The notes below the pieces were generated by a model. The model was not told the origin of the DNA and searched no databases. It saw nothing but the letters and a program-made list of their open reading frames with translations. A DNA stretch of 20,135 nucleotides from Archangium sp. (lineage in GTDB: Bacteria; Myxococcota; Myxococcia; Myxococcales; Myxococcaceae): the NCBI GenBank assembly GCA_016793525.1, contig JAEUJT010000134.1, positions 1-20,135 on the forward strand, read 5' to 3'. Below are positions 6,940-15,203 of the stretch, one piece after another. The position numbers and the translations under genes are program-made. Numbering within the stretch: position 1 is the stretch's first letter; the number at the start of each line of letters is the position of its first letter.

Positions 6940-8379
6940 ATGGTGATGGGCAGGTATCTGCGGTTGGCAGCGTTGGCCATGGCGGTCGCCTCTCCGGTGT
7001 TCGCGCAAGAGGGCGGCACCATCAGCTTGGGCGTCGGCACCCAGAAGGTGATCACCGTGCCCGGCATTCAGCGGGTCGCGGTCGGCGATGCGGCCGTGGC
7101 CGACGTGAAGACCATCGGCAACAACCAGCTGCTGATCATAGGCTCGGCCGAGGGCAAGACCACGCTCCTGTTGTGGAAGACGTCGGGCCAGCGCGTCAGC
7201 TACCTGGTGTCGGTGCGGCGGCAAGACCCGAACGAGATCATCGGCGAGATCAAGAAGCTGCTCGGCGAGATCGAAGGCGTCAGCGTGCGCATGGTCGGTG
7301 ACCGCATCTACCTCGACGGCCAAGCGTACACCCAGGCCGACTCCGACCGCATCGATCAGGTCGTCAGCCTGTACCCGAACGTGAAGAGCTTCGTGAAGAT
7401 CGCGCCCAACGCGAAGAAGTTGGTCGCGCAGAACTTGAACGCCGCGTTTCAGAAGTCGGGGCTCAAGAACGTCACCGCCTCCGTGGTCGGCGCCACCATC
7501 TTCCTCGAGGGCTCGGTCGAGTCGCAGCAAGACCTGCAGAAGGCCGACCTGATCACCAAGGCCATCGGCGAGAAGGTCGAGAACCTGCTCGCGGTCGGCA
7601 TTCGCCGCATGATCTTGACCGAGGTGCAGTTCGTCGAGATCCGGCGCGACTCGAAAGACCGCTACGGCATCAAATACCCGACCGACATCGCGGGCAGCGC
7701 GAGCGCCGCGATCAGCATCTCGCGCGACCTCTTTCCGGGGAACTTCGCCGAAGGCGCGCTCAGCTCGGGCTTCAACGCGGGCAGCAGCTTCAACGTGGGT
7801 TTTCAGAACAACGACGGCTACGGGCGGCTCCTGGCGCAGCCGAAGCTGGTGTGTGCGAGCGGCGAGAAGGCCGAGTTCATGGCGGGCGGCGAGGTGCCCA
7901 TTCCGCTGATCACGAACAACCAGTTCTCCGTCGAGTACAAACCGTACGGCGTCATTCTCAAGATTCAGCCCACGGCCGATCGCAACGGCAACATTCAGAC
8001 GGCGATCGAGGCCGAGGTCTCGGAAATCGATCTCTCGGTCGCGGTCTCCGCCGGAGGTGGCGCGTCGATCCCCGGGTTCCGCACGCGCAAGGTGAAGACC
8101 AACGTCACGGTGCGGCACGGCGAGACCATCGTGCTCTCGGGCGTGTTCTCGCACGACGAGCAGAAGGCGGTGTCGAAGTTGCCGGGCCTCGGGCACATCC
8201 CGATCATCGGCGAGCTGTTCAAGAACCGCGCGTTCGACTCGAGCAAGCGCGAGCTCGTGATTTTCGTCACCCCCCGAATCGTCAACCCCGACTCCGACAA
8301 GATTCGCACCATCATCGAAGACGTGAAGAGCCGGTACAAACAGGCCCGAGGCGAAGTGAGCTTCGGCATCTTCGATTGA
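6940..8379 (+). CDS. Tad-type secretin, RcpA/CpaC-like
   Basis: 479-residue outer-membrane channel subunit; such secretins form the gated ring through which Tad pili or type II substrates pass. A signal peptide ends V20-F-A22, with signal peptidase I cleavage before Gln23 and no lipobox. Next come the pilus-secretin N-terminal domain (about 25-95, with V-I-T-V-P-G-I-Q-R-V-A-V-G-D), two BON/N1-like modules (about 95-160 and 165-225) and the secretin beta-domain (about 228-460). The last contains the family signature L-P-G-L-G-H-I-P-I-I-G-E-L-F (414-427) followed by ELVIFVTPRIV. The start ATG 6940 is set by AGGAGAG at 6928-6934. The gene overlaps or abuts the prepilin peptidase gene and is followed after 25 bases by the ATPase gene. 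No pilotin gene is recognisable nearby. Confidence 0.92.
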   Translation: MVMGRYLRLAALAMAVASPVFAQEGGTISLGVGTQKVITVPGIQRVAVGDAAVADVKTIGNNQLLIIGSAEGKTTLLLWKTSGQRVSYLVSVRRQDPNEIIGEIKKLLGEIEGVSVRMVGDRIYLDGQAYTQADSDRIDQVVSLYPNVKSFVKIAPNAKKLVAQNLNAAFQKSGLKNVTASVVGATIFLEGSVESQQDLQKADLITKAIGEKVENLLAVGIRRMILTEVQFVEIRRDSKDRYGIKYPTDIAGSASAAISISRDLFPGNFAEGALSSGFNAGSSFNVGFQNNDGYGRLLAQPKLVCASGEKAEFMAGGEVPIPLITNNQFSVEYKPYGVILKIQPTADRNGNIQTAIEAEVSEIDLSVAVSAGGGASIPGFRTRKVKTNVTVRHGETIVLSGVFSHDEQKAVSKLPGLGHIPIIGELFKNRAFDSSKRELVIFVTPRIVNPDSDKIRTIIEDVKSRYKQARGEVSFGIFD

Positions 8380-8404
8380 CGATTCTGGTAACCTCCCGCG
8401 CCCT

Positions 8405-10159
8405 ATGTTTTTGATCACGCTGACCGAGAAGGGCGGCGAACCCGAGCAGCTCACCATCGAAAAAGATGAGGTGACGCTGGGCCGGCTCGACGGCAATGAC
8501 CTGGTGCTCAACAAGGGCAACGTGTCGAAGTACCACTCCCGGTTCGTGGTGAAAGACGGGCGGTACATCGTGGTCGACCTCAAGTCGACCAACGGCACGT
8601 TCATCAACGGCAAGAAGATCGCCGGACCCCAGGTGGTGAAGCCCACCGATCGCATTCAGATCGGCGACTACACGATCAACATCGAAGCCCCGTCAGAAGA
8701 AGACCTCGCTGGGGCCGACGAGGGCGAGGGCGACGAGGAGCCGGTCGACGACGAGGGCGAGAGCGACGAGGCCTCAGACGACGAACCAGCCGACGATGAG
8801 GTCGACGAGGCGCCCCGGCGCAACATGCCGGCGTCGATGAAGAACGCCGCCCGGCGCCGGGGGAAGGCGCTCGACCCTCGGGCCGAGGCGTACGCGGCGC
8901 TGCAGAAAGACATCCACGAGCGGCTGATCGAGTACCTCGATCTCCGCCGCCTGGACATGGACAAGCTGGGCGACGAGGAGCTGTGGCGCCGCACCGAGCG
9001 CGCCATTCGCGACATTCTCGACCAGATGGAGGCCGACCAGGAGATCCCGGACGGGATCGACCGCGAGTCGCTGCTCACCGACGTCTTGAACGAGGCGCTG
9101 GGCCTCGGGCCGCTCGAGGCGTTTCTGGCCGACGACGAGATCTCGGAGATCATGGTCAACCATGCGAACCAGATCTACATCGAGCGCAAGGGCAAGCTGA
9201 CGCTCTCGGAGAAGATCTTCTCCTCGAATCAGGCGGTGCTCGGGGTCATCGAGCGCATCGTGGCCCCCATCGGCCGGCGCATCGACGAGTCGAGCCCCAT
9301 GGTCGACGGCCGCCTCAAAGACGGCTCGCGCGTGAACGCGATCATCCCCCCGCTGGCGCTCAAGGGGCCGTGCATCACCATTCGCAAGTTCAAGCGCGAG
9401 GCCCTGCGCATCGACGATCTGATCAAATACAAGACCGTCACCCCCCAAATGGCGGAGTTTTTGGAGATGTGCGTCAAGGCGCACAAGAACATCGTCATCT
9501 CCGGCGGCACGGGCTCGGGCAAGACCACGACCCTCAACATCATCAGCTCGTTCATTCCCGAGACTGAGCGCATCATCACGGTCGAAGACGCGGCCGAGCT
9601 CCAGTTGCACCAAGAGCATTGGGTGCAGCTCGAGTCCCGCCCGGCCAACCTCGAGGGCAAGGGCGCGGTGACGATTCGCGACCTGGTGAAGAACTGCCTG
9701 CGCATGCGGCCGGAACGCATCGTGGTCGGCGAGTGTCGCTCGGGTGAGGCGCTCGACATGTTGCAGGCGATGAACACGGGCCACGATGGCTCGCTCACCA
9801 CGCTCCACGCCAACACCCCGCGCGACGCGCTGGCGCGCCTCGAGACGCTGGTGCTCATGGCCGGTATGGACCTGCCGATGAAGGCGATTCGCGAGCAGAT
9901 CGCGAGCGCGGTGCAACTCATCGTGCAGCAGAGCCGCTTCGTCGACGGTACGCGAAAGGTCGCCTACATCACCGAGATCTCCGGCATGGAGGTCGACATC
10001 ATCACCCTCCAAGACATCTTCCTCTTCAAGCAAGAGGGGTTCACCGACGAAGGCCGCGTGCGCGGGCGCTTCATCGCCTCGGGCTTCGTGCCCAAGTTCT
10101 ACGAGGAGCTGCAGCGGCGTGGCATGCCCGTGAACATGGGCATTTTTCGCGAGAGCTGA
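8405..10159 (+). CDS. FHA-TadA/CpaF fusion ATPase
   Basis: 584-residue cytoplasmic secretion ATPase of the TadA/CpaF family, fused to an N-terminal FHA domain. FHA (about 1-95): Gly26-Arg27, Ser41-Lys-Tyr-His44, then S-T-N-G-T-F (61-66). A strongly acidic linker follows (about 98-138; 23 of 40 residues Asp or Glu). The ATPase part has the helical N-domain (about 155-230), the motif LGLGPLEAFLADDEISEIMV, Walker A G-G-T-G-S-G-K-T (367-374, Lys373), the acidic VEDAAELQL stretch, Walker B-like RIVVGECRSGEA and the His box TGHDGSLTTLHANTPRDAL. These ATPases power pilus assembly through TadB/TadC inner-membrane proteins. ATG 8405 has no obvious Shine-Dalgarno, but it begins exactly at the first FHA strand. 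It is three bases from the next FHA gene, so the two are surely co-expressed. The FHA fusion suggests control by Thr phosphorylation (inference). Confidence 0.95.
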   Translation: MFLITLTEKGGEPEQLTIEKDEVTLGRLDGNDLVLNKGNVSKYHSRFVVKDGRYIVVDLKSTNGTFINGKKIAGPQVVKPTDRIQIGDYTINIEAPSEEDLAGADEGEGDEEPVDDEGESDEASDDEPADDEVDEAPRRNMPASMKNAARRRGKALDPRAEAYAALQKDIHERLIEYLDLRRLDMDKLGDEELWRRTERAIRDILDQMEADQEIPDGIDRESLLTDVLNEALGLGPLEAFLADDEISEIMVNHANQIYIERKGKLTLSEKIFSSNQAVLGVIERIVAPIGRRIDESSPMVDGRLKDGSRVNAIIPPLALKGPCITIRKFKREALRIDDLIKYKTVTPQMAEFLEMCVKAHKNIVISGGTGSGKTTTLNIISSFIPETERIITVEDAAELQLHQEHWVQLESRPANLEGKGAVTIRDLVKNCLRMRPERIVVGECRSGEALDMLQAMNTGHDGSLTTLHANTPRDALARLETLVLMAGMDLPMKAIREQIASAVQLIVQQSRFVDGTRKVAYITEISGMEVDIITLQDIFLFKQEGFTDEGRVRGRFIASGFVPKFYEELQRRGMPVNMGIFRES

Positions 10160-10162
10160 ACG

Positions 10163-12427
10163 ATGCCAAAGCTGGTCATTCGCCTCCCCGACGGCACCGA
10201 GACCTCACACGCGTTCGACGAGTCGCTCACGGTCGGCCGCGCCGAAGGCAACGACGTCGTGGTCTCGGCCGGCGGGGTGTCGCGCAAGCACGCGCGGTTC
10301 ACCGTCGAGGCCGGCGTCGTGTTGGTAGAAGACGTCGGGTCGGCGAACGGCACGTTCGTCGACGGCGAACAGATCTCCGAGCCGACGCCGGTGCGGGCGT
10401 CGTCGGTGGTGTCGGTGGGCGACAGCGAGATTCGTCTCGAGGCCACCGCGCTCGCCAAGCCGAAGCCCAAGCGCGGCACCGGCGACGTGCCGAGGAGCAA
10501 CACCAAGGCGATGGCGTCGCTCAAGTCAGGCGCTCGCCCGTCGTCTGGCGCGCGGCCCAGGGCGAGCCCCTCGGCGAGCCCGCAACTCAAGGGCATGAGC
10601 GAGGTGGTGAAGGGGGCGGTGTTCAAGCTCTCCGGCACCGCGGTCGTCGGGCGCGTGGCCGGGGTCGAGGTGCAGATCGAAGATGACTCGGTGAGCCGCC
10701 GCCACGCGGAGCTGCAGGTCGAGGGCGGCGCGGTGGTGGTGCGCGATCTCGGCAGCGCCAACGGCACGTCGGTCAACGGCGCGGTGATCGACGGCGACGT
10801 GACGCTGAGCCCGGGTGACGTGGTGCAGTTCGGCGTGGTCGAGCTGTTGTTCGAGTCGTCAGGCGGCTCCAAGGCCATGGCCCGCGCCAAGCCGGCGGCG
10901 ATTCGCCGGCCCGTCGCTGCTGACGACGACGACGACGACGGTGACGCCGCCGAGCTGGCCGACCTCGCGCTCGGCGGTGGCGAGCCGACTGCGGGAGCGC
11001 AGGGGAGCCGCACCAAGCTGCTGATCGTGGTTGGCCTCCTGGCGGTTGGCAGCATCGTGGCCGTGGCGGTGCTTCACTCCGATTCGTCGAGCGACGCGCA
11101 GCCGTTTCTCGACAAGCCCATGCGGCCTGGCCTCGAGACGCTGAAGAGCGAGAACCCCGAGGAGCGGCTCGAGACATTGCTGGCCGCGTGTCGCCAGTAC
11201 TCCTCGACCGAGTTCGGGGAGCCGAACTTCGCGAAGGCCGAAGAGGCGTGCCTGCAGGTGCTCGAGCTGGAGCCGATTCACAAAGAAGGCAACGAGCTGA
11301 TGAAGAAGATTCAGGTCGGCCGGGCCTGCGAAGACAACCTCCGCAAGGCGCGGGAGCTGGTCAGCACCAACCGCGCCGAGGAGTCGCTCGACTTCTTCGC
11401 CAGGGTGCGGCCCGACTGCGGCTACTTCTTGGCCGCGCTCACCGACGCCAAGGCGCCGGTCGAAGAGGTGAAGCGCCTCGCGGGAACCGACTGCAAGCAG
11501 TACGCGACGGCGGGCAAATGGGAGAACGCCCTCAAGCGCTGCGAGGTCTATGCGCGCCTGGCCTGCCAGGTGATGGGGACTGAGGAGCGCTACCCTCCGC
11601 CGCTGATGAAGCTCAAGCTCGACGGCGCGCTGGGGAAGACCGGCTGGCGCCCGAAAGACCCGCTCTACGTCAACTTTCTCAAGGCGCGCGATCGAATGCG
11701 CCCGGGCGACCCGATGTGGCAGTGCCCGGACATTCCGGTGTTCCGCCCGCCGCAGGCGGCCGAAGACCCGTCGCGCAAGGTGAAGGAGGAGTTCGCAAAG
11801 CGGTACCCCGACCCCGACATGGGCCGGGCGGTGGGGCTCTACTTCGACGGCAAGTTTCAGGAGATGGTGGTGCCGCTCCAGAAGATTCAAGAGAACATGA
11901 GCAAGGCCGAGCTCCACGACCAGGCGCGCACGCTGGCGAAAGATCTCACGTCGATCTCCAGCCACTTCGCCACCGGCTCGACCGAGATCAACAACGACAA
12001 GCCGGAGCGGGCCGAGGAGCCGTTTCGCCGGGCCCTCGAGCTCGACGAGAAGCTGATGCTGGCCGAGCTCAAGGCGCCGGCCGACGATGTGCGCCGGAGG
12101 GAGCTCGAGCGCCGCAAGTCGTTCGTGCGCCGCAGCATCATCGAGACGATGACGTCGTCGTGTTACCAGAAGGGGAAGATCGCGGCCGACCGCAACGACT
12201 TCCGCCAGGCCTGCAAGATGTGGAAGCTCGGCATGTCGTTCTCGAAGAGCAACATCGACCTGCTGCGCGCGCTGACCAACGTGTGCACCAAAAAAGCGGG
12301 TGAGGTGCTCAAGTCGGCGAACCGCTGCGAGATGTTCCGCAGCGTGCTCGACTACGCGGTCGACGGAGACCCGTACAAAGAGAAGGCAATACAGGCGCTG
12401 GCCGAGCACGGGTGCAGCGGCGGGTAG
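10163..12427 (+). CDS. Inner-membrane protein: two FHA domains, one TM helix, Cys-rich TPR-like periplasmic part
   Basis: 754 residues. FHA1 (about 1-95) has Gly25-Arg26, Ser40-Arg-Lys-His43 and S-A-N-G-T-F (60-65). FHA2 (about 138-230) has Gly163-Arg164, Ser178-Arg-Arg-His181 and S-A-N-G-T (198-202). A linker contains six consecutive Asp. One transmembrane helix (about 286-305, LLIVVGLLAVGSIVAVAVL) is preceded by Arg-Thr-Lys, which puts the FHA domains in the cytoplasm. The remaining ~450 residues are helical and TPR-like (recurrent A-x-x-x-C and EL-type helices) and hold all 13 cysteines of the protein, fitting an oxidising periplasm. Start ATG 10163 has GAGAG 7 bases upstream, overlapping the end of the ATPase gene. 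Context suggests a phosphothreonine-sensing scaffold for the Tad-like machine. The FHA and TM calls are firm, TPR moderate, role inferred. Confidence 0.88.
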   Translation: MPKLVIRLPDGTETSHAFDESLTVGRAEGNDVVVSAGGVSRKHARFTVEAGVVLVEDVGSANGTFVDGEQISEPTPVRASSVVSVGDSEIRLEATALAKPKPKRGTGDVPRSNTKAMASLKSGARPSSGARPRASPSASPQLKGMSEVVKGAVFKLSGTAVVGRVAGVEVQIEDDSVSRRHAELQVEGGAVVVRDLGSANGTSVNGAVIDGDVTLSPGDVVQFGVVELLFESSGGSKAMARAKPAAIRRPVAADDDDDDGDAAELADLALGGGEPTAGAQGSRTKLLIVVGLLAVGSIVAVAVLHSDSSSDAQPFLDKPMRPGLETLKSENPEERLETLLAACRQYSSTEFGEPNFAKAEEACLQVLELEPIHKEGNELMKKIQVGRACEDNLRKARELVSTNRAEESLDFFARVRPDCGYFLAALTDAKAPVEEVKRLAGTDCKQYATAGKWENALKRCEVYARLACQVMGTEERYPPPLMKLKLDGALGKTGWRPKDPLYVNFLKARDRMRPGDPMWQCPDIPVFRPPQAAEDPSRKVKEEFAKRYPDPDMGRAVGLYFDGKFQEMVVPLQKIQENMSKAELHDQARTLAKDLTSISSHFATGSTEINNDKPERAEEPFRRALELDEKLMLAELKAPADDVRRRELERRKSFVRRSIIETMTSSCYQKGKIAADRNDFRQACKMWKLGMSFSKSNIDLLRALTNVCTKKAGEVLKSANRCEMFRSVLDYAVDGDPYKEKAIQALAEHGCSGG
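10922..10939 (+). repeat. (GAC)6 trinucleotide repeat
   Basis: Six perfect GAC codons encoding Asp254-Asp259 in the linker between FHA2 and the transmembrane helix. In-frame length change would alter only the acidic linker. Confidence 0.9.
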
Positions 12428-12435
12428 GCTCACTT

Positions 12436-12495
12436 CGCGCCGGCCGCTGGCCTGCTTCTCCCTGGCGCGGAGGTGGGGCTCGCTGTAACCCCACC
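12436..12495 (+). promoter_or_regulatory. Structured leader of polA / possible terminator of the Tad-like unit
   Basis: The 70-base gap before polA holds two inverted repeats. CGCGCC (12436-12441) pairs with GGCGCG (12464-12469) and encloses the nested GGCC-GCT-GGCC. GGTGGGG (12472-12478) pairs with CCCCACC (12489-12495) across a 10-base loop and ends 2 bases before the polA ATG. A perfect GGAGGT (12469-12474) overlaps the second stem and is 23 bases from the ATG, too far for normal use unless the hairpin brings it closer. No T-run follows, so termination is uncertain. Confidence 0.4.
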
Positions 12496-12497
12496 CC

Positions 12498-15188
12498 ATG
12501 GCCGTTCAGCGTGACGCCGCTCAGGGTGACTTGTTTTCGGCGCTCGGCTCGAGCGCGCCCCCAGCTGTACCTGCGGCCGCCCTCGAGCCTCCGCCGACGC
12601 TGACGTTGATCGACGCGTCGGGCTTCATCTTTCGCGCGTATCACGCGCTCCCGCCGTTCTCGACGTCGAAGGGCGTGCCCACCCACGCGGTGTTGGGCTT
12701 CACCCGCATGGTGCTGAAGCTCCTGCGGGAGCGGGTGACGTCGCACGTGGCGCTGTGCTTCGACAAAGACAGCCGCAAGGGCCGCCTGGCCATCGACCCC
12801 ACCTACAAAGCCAACCGGGTGGAGACGCCGCCCGATCTGCTCACCCAGTTCGGGCTGATCCGCCAGGTGGCCGAGGTGCTGAACCTGCCGATTCTCGAGG
12901 TGGAGGGGTGGGAGGCCGACGACGTCATCGCGACCCTGACGAAACGCGCGCGCGCTGCGGGCCTCGAGGTGGAGATCGTCACCAGCGACAAGGACTTCTT
13001 GCAGCTGTTGGCGCCAGGCGTGCGCATCTACGACGCGATGAAAGACAAGCCGATCACCGAGAGCGACGCGAGGGAGAAGCTCGGCATTCGGGCCGATCAG
13101 ATGCGCGACTACCAAGCGCTGGTCGGCGACGCGATCGACAACATTCCCAAGGTGCCGGGCATCGGGCCCAAGACCGCCGCCGATCTGCTGAACCAGTTTC
13201 AGTCGATCGAGGTGTTGCTGACGCGCCTGGCCGAGGTGCCCAAGCCGAAGATCCGCGCCGCGCTCGAGGCCAACCAGGCGCAGCTGCTCCGCGCGCTCGA
13301 CCTGGTGTCGTTTCGCGACGAGCTGCCGATCGAGGTCGAGCTCGAGTCGCTGCGCCGCCAGCTGCCCAAGCAGGCGGAGTCTCGCGCGCTGTTCGTCGAG
13401 CTCGAGTTTCAGAAGCTGCTGTCGGAGATGCCCGCGCCTCCGCCCACGCCGCTGCGAACCGAAGCGGTGGTGGTGGCGACGATGCCGGCACTGACCGAGG
13501 TGCTGAGCCGACTGGCGGCGTCGCCCACGGTGGTGCTGGTCCCGCTGGTCGAGGGGCCTCCGCAGACCTCGCGGCCGCTGGGGCTGGCGCTGCTCGGCGT
13601 CGAGGGGCCGTGCACCTACGTCGACGTCGAGGCGTGTGGGGCGGTGGCGGTGGGCGCGGCGCTCCAGCCGCTGCTCCTCGCGCCGGAGCGCACGCTGGTC
13701 GCGCACGACGGTAAGGCGCTGCTTCACGCGCTCGCGGCGATGGGCTGCACGCCGGCACAGGTGGGCACCGACGTGGAGCTGCTCTCGTACCTGCTCAACC
13801 CGTCGCGGCGGCTGCATGCGCTGGCCGACATGGCGCGAGAACGGTTGCGGCTCGAGCTGATCGACGAGGCGCCCGACGCTGGGTCTCCGGTCGACGAGAA
13901 GGCGCGCTGGGCCGCGGGTCAGGCCGACGCCATGTCGCGCCTCGCACCGCTGCTGTGGGAGGAGATCGAGACCACTGGCCTTGGCGAGGTGGTGCGCACC
14001 CTGGAGAGGCCGCTCACCTTGGTGTTGGCGAAGATGGAGCGGGCCGGAGTTCGGGTCGACACCTCGGTGCTGGGCGACGTGTCGGCGACGGTCGACGGGC
14101 AAATCGACCAGCTGCTGGCCGAGGTGTACCGGCATGCGGGCCGCGAGCTGAACGTGGGGTCTCCGCTGCAGCTGGCGCAGGTGCTGTACGACGAGCTGCA
14201 CTTGCCGGTGCTGAAGAAGAACAAGACCGGGCCGTCGACCGATCACGAGGTGCTGGAGAAGCTGGCCGAGCAGCACCCGCTGCCGCGCGCGATCATCGAG
14301 TACCGCAACGTCGCGAAGCTGAAGAGCACCTACCTCGACACGCTGCCGGCGCTGGTCGGAGCCGACGGGCGGGTGCGCACCACGTTTCACCAGGCGGCGA
14401 CGGCGACCGGGCGGCTCTCGTCGACCGACCCCAACCTGCAGAACATTCCCATTCGCACCGAGCTGGGCCGGCAGATTCGCCGGGCCTTCGTGGCCGCGCC
14501 GGGGCACGTGCTGCTGTCGGCTGACTACTCGCAGATCGAGCTCCGCATTCTCGCCCACATCACCGGCGACCCGGCGCTCGTGTCGGCCTTCGCGGAAGGC
14601 GCCGACGTGCACACCCGCACCGCCGCCGAGGTCTTCGGAGTGCCCGAGGCCGAGGTGACCGACGACAACCGCCGCGCCGCGAAGATGGTGAACTACGGCA
14701 TCGCCTACGGCCTGTCGCCGCACGGGCTGCACACCCGCCTCAACATCTCGATGGACGAGGCGAAGTCGATCATCGACCGCTACTTCGCGCGTTTCCCCGG
14801 CATCTCCCGCTACGTCGAGCAGACGCTGGAGAAGACCCGGCGCACCGGCTTCGTGGAGAGCCTGTTCGGCCGCCGCCGCGCCATGCCTGACATTCTCAGC
14901 CGCAACCGCACCCTGGCGAGCGCTGCGGAGCGGGCGGCCATCAACATGCCGATTCAGGGCACGGCGGCCGACCTGGTGAAGCGGGCGATGTTGGCCTGCG
15001 ACGCGAAGCTGCCGGCCGACTGCCGCATGCTGCTGCAGGTGCACGACGAGCTGCTCTTCGAGTGCGCCGAAGGGGTGGCAGCGGAGCGCATGGCGTTGAT
15101 TCGCGAGATCATGTCTTCGGTGGCATCATGGTCGGTGCCCCTCGAAGTCGACGTGGGGGCCGGCCCTTCGTGGGCCGACGCGCACTGA
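12498..15188 (+). CDS. polA: DNA polymerase I
   Basis: 896-residue family A polymerase for Okazaki-fragment processing and repair. Domain order is as usual. The 5'-3' nuclease (about 34-310) includes LIDASGFIFRAYHALPP, EADDVIATL, TSDKDF, GDAIDNIPKVPGIGPKTA. The 3'-5' exonuclease-like domain (about 330-500) has lost its metal ligands by my by-eye alignment: Pro349 and Val351 replace D-x-E, and the last Asp becomes Gln475. The polymerase domain has motif A (S-A-D-Y-S-Q-I-E, Asp676), motif B (K729-M-V-N-Y733-G-I-A-Y737) and motif C (V-H-D-E, Asp850). Tyr733 stands where E. coli has Phe762. The N-terminus is about 30 residues longer than typical and contains Q-G-D-L-F (9-13), resembling a sliding-clamp-binding peptide. 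ATG 12498 is the only plausible start; its leader is structured. Sixteen bases separate it from the histidine kinase start, so the two may be co-transcribed. Confidence 0.97.
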   Translation: MAVQRDAAQGDLFSALGSSAPPAVPAAALEPPPTLTLIDASGFIFRAYHALPPFSTSKGVPTHAVLGFTRMVLKLLRERVTSHVALCFDKDSRKGRLAIDPTYKANRVETPPDLLTQFGLIRQVAEVLNLPILEVEGWEADDVIATLTKRARAAGLEVEIVTSDKDFLQLLAPGVRIYDAMKDKPITESDAREKLGIRADQMRDYQALVGDAIDNIPKVPGIGPKTAADLLNQFQSIEVLLTRLAEVPKPKIRAALEANQAQLLRALDLVSFRDELPIEVELESLRRQLPKQAESRALFVELEFQKLLSEMPAPPPTPLRTEAVVVATMPALTEVLSRLAASPTVVLVPLVEGPPQTSRPLGLALLGVEGPCTYVDVEACGAVAVGAALQPLLLAPERTLVAHDGKALLHALAAMGCTPAQVGTDVELLSYLLNPSRRLHALADMARERLRLELIDEAPDAGSPVDEKARWAAGQADAMSRLAPLLWEEIETTGLGEVVRTLERPLTLVLAKMERAGVRVDTSVLGDVSATVDGQIDQLLAEVYRHAGRELNVGSPLQLAQVLYDELHLPVLKKNKTGPSTDHEVLEKLAEQHPLPRAIIEYRNVAKLKSTYLDTLPALVGADGRVRTTFHQAATATGRLSSTDPNLQNIPIRTELGRQIRRAFVAAPGHVLLSADYSQIELRILAHITGDPALVSAFAEGADVHTRTAAEVFGVPEAEVTDDNRRAAKMVNYGIAYGLSPHGLHTRLNISMDEAKSIIDRYFARFPGISRYVEQTLEKTRRTGFVESLFGRRRAMPDILSRNRTLASAAERAAINMPIQGTAADLVKRAMLACDAKLPADCRMLLQVHDELLFECAEGVAAERMALIREIMSSVASWSVPLEVDVGAGPSWADAH

Positions 15189-15203
15189 GCGAGAGGCGGG
15201 GGC

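Noticed and set aside
6388..8655. 755-codon minus-strand frame opposite the prepilin peptidase and secretin genes
   Set aside because: It runs across three real genes and their junctions, has Asp/Leu/Arg-rich low-complexity composition, and conflicts with a clear secretin on the + strand.
10922..10939. (GAC)6 as a phase-variation tract
   Set aside because: The unit is three bases, so slippage cannot shift the frame; it would only change the length of an acidic linker.
12309..15044. 911-codon open frame on the minus strand opposite polA
   Set aside because: It is Arg/His/Leu-rich with no recognisable domain, and the + strand carries all PolA motifs. Long antisense frames are expected where third positions are mostly G or C.
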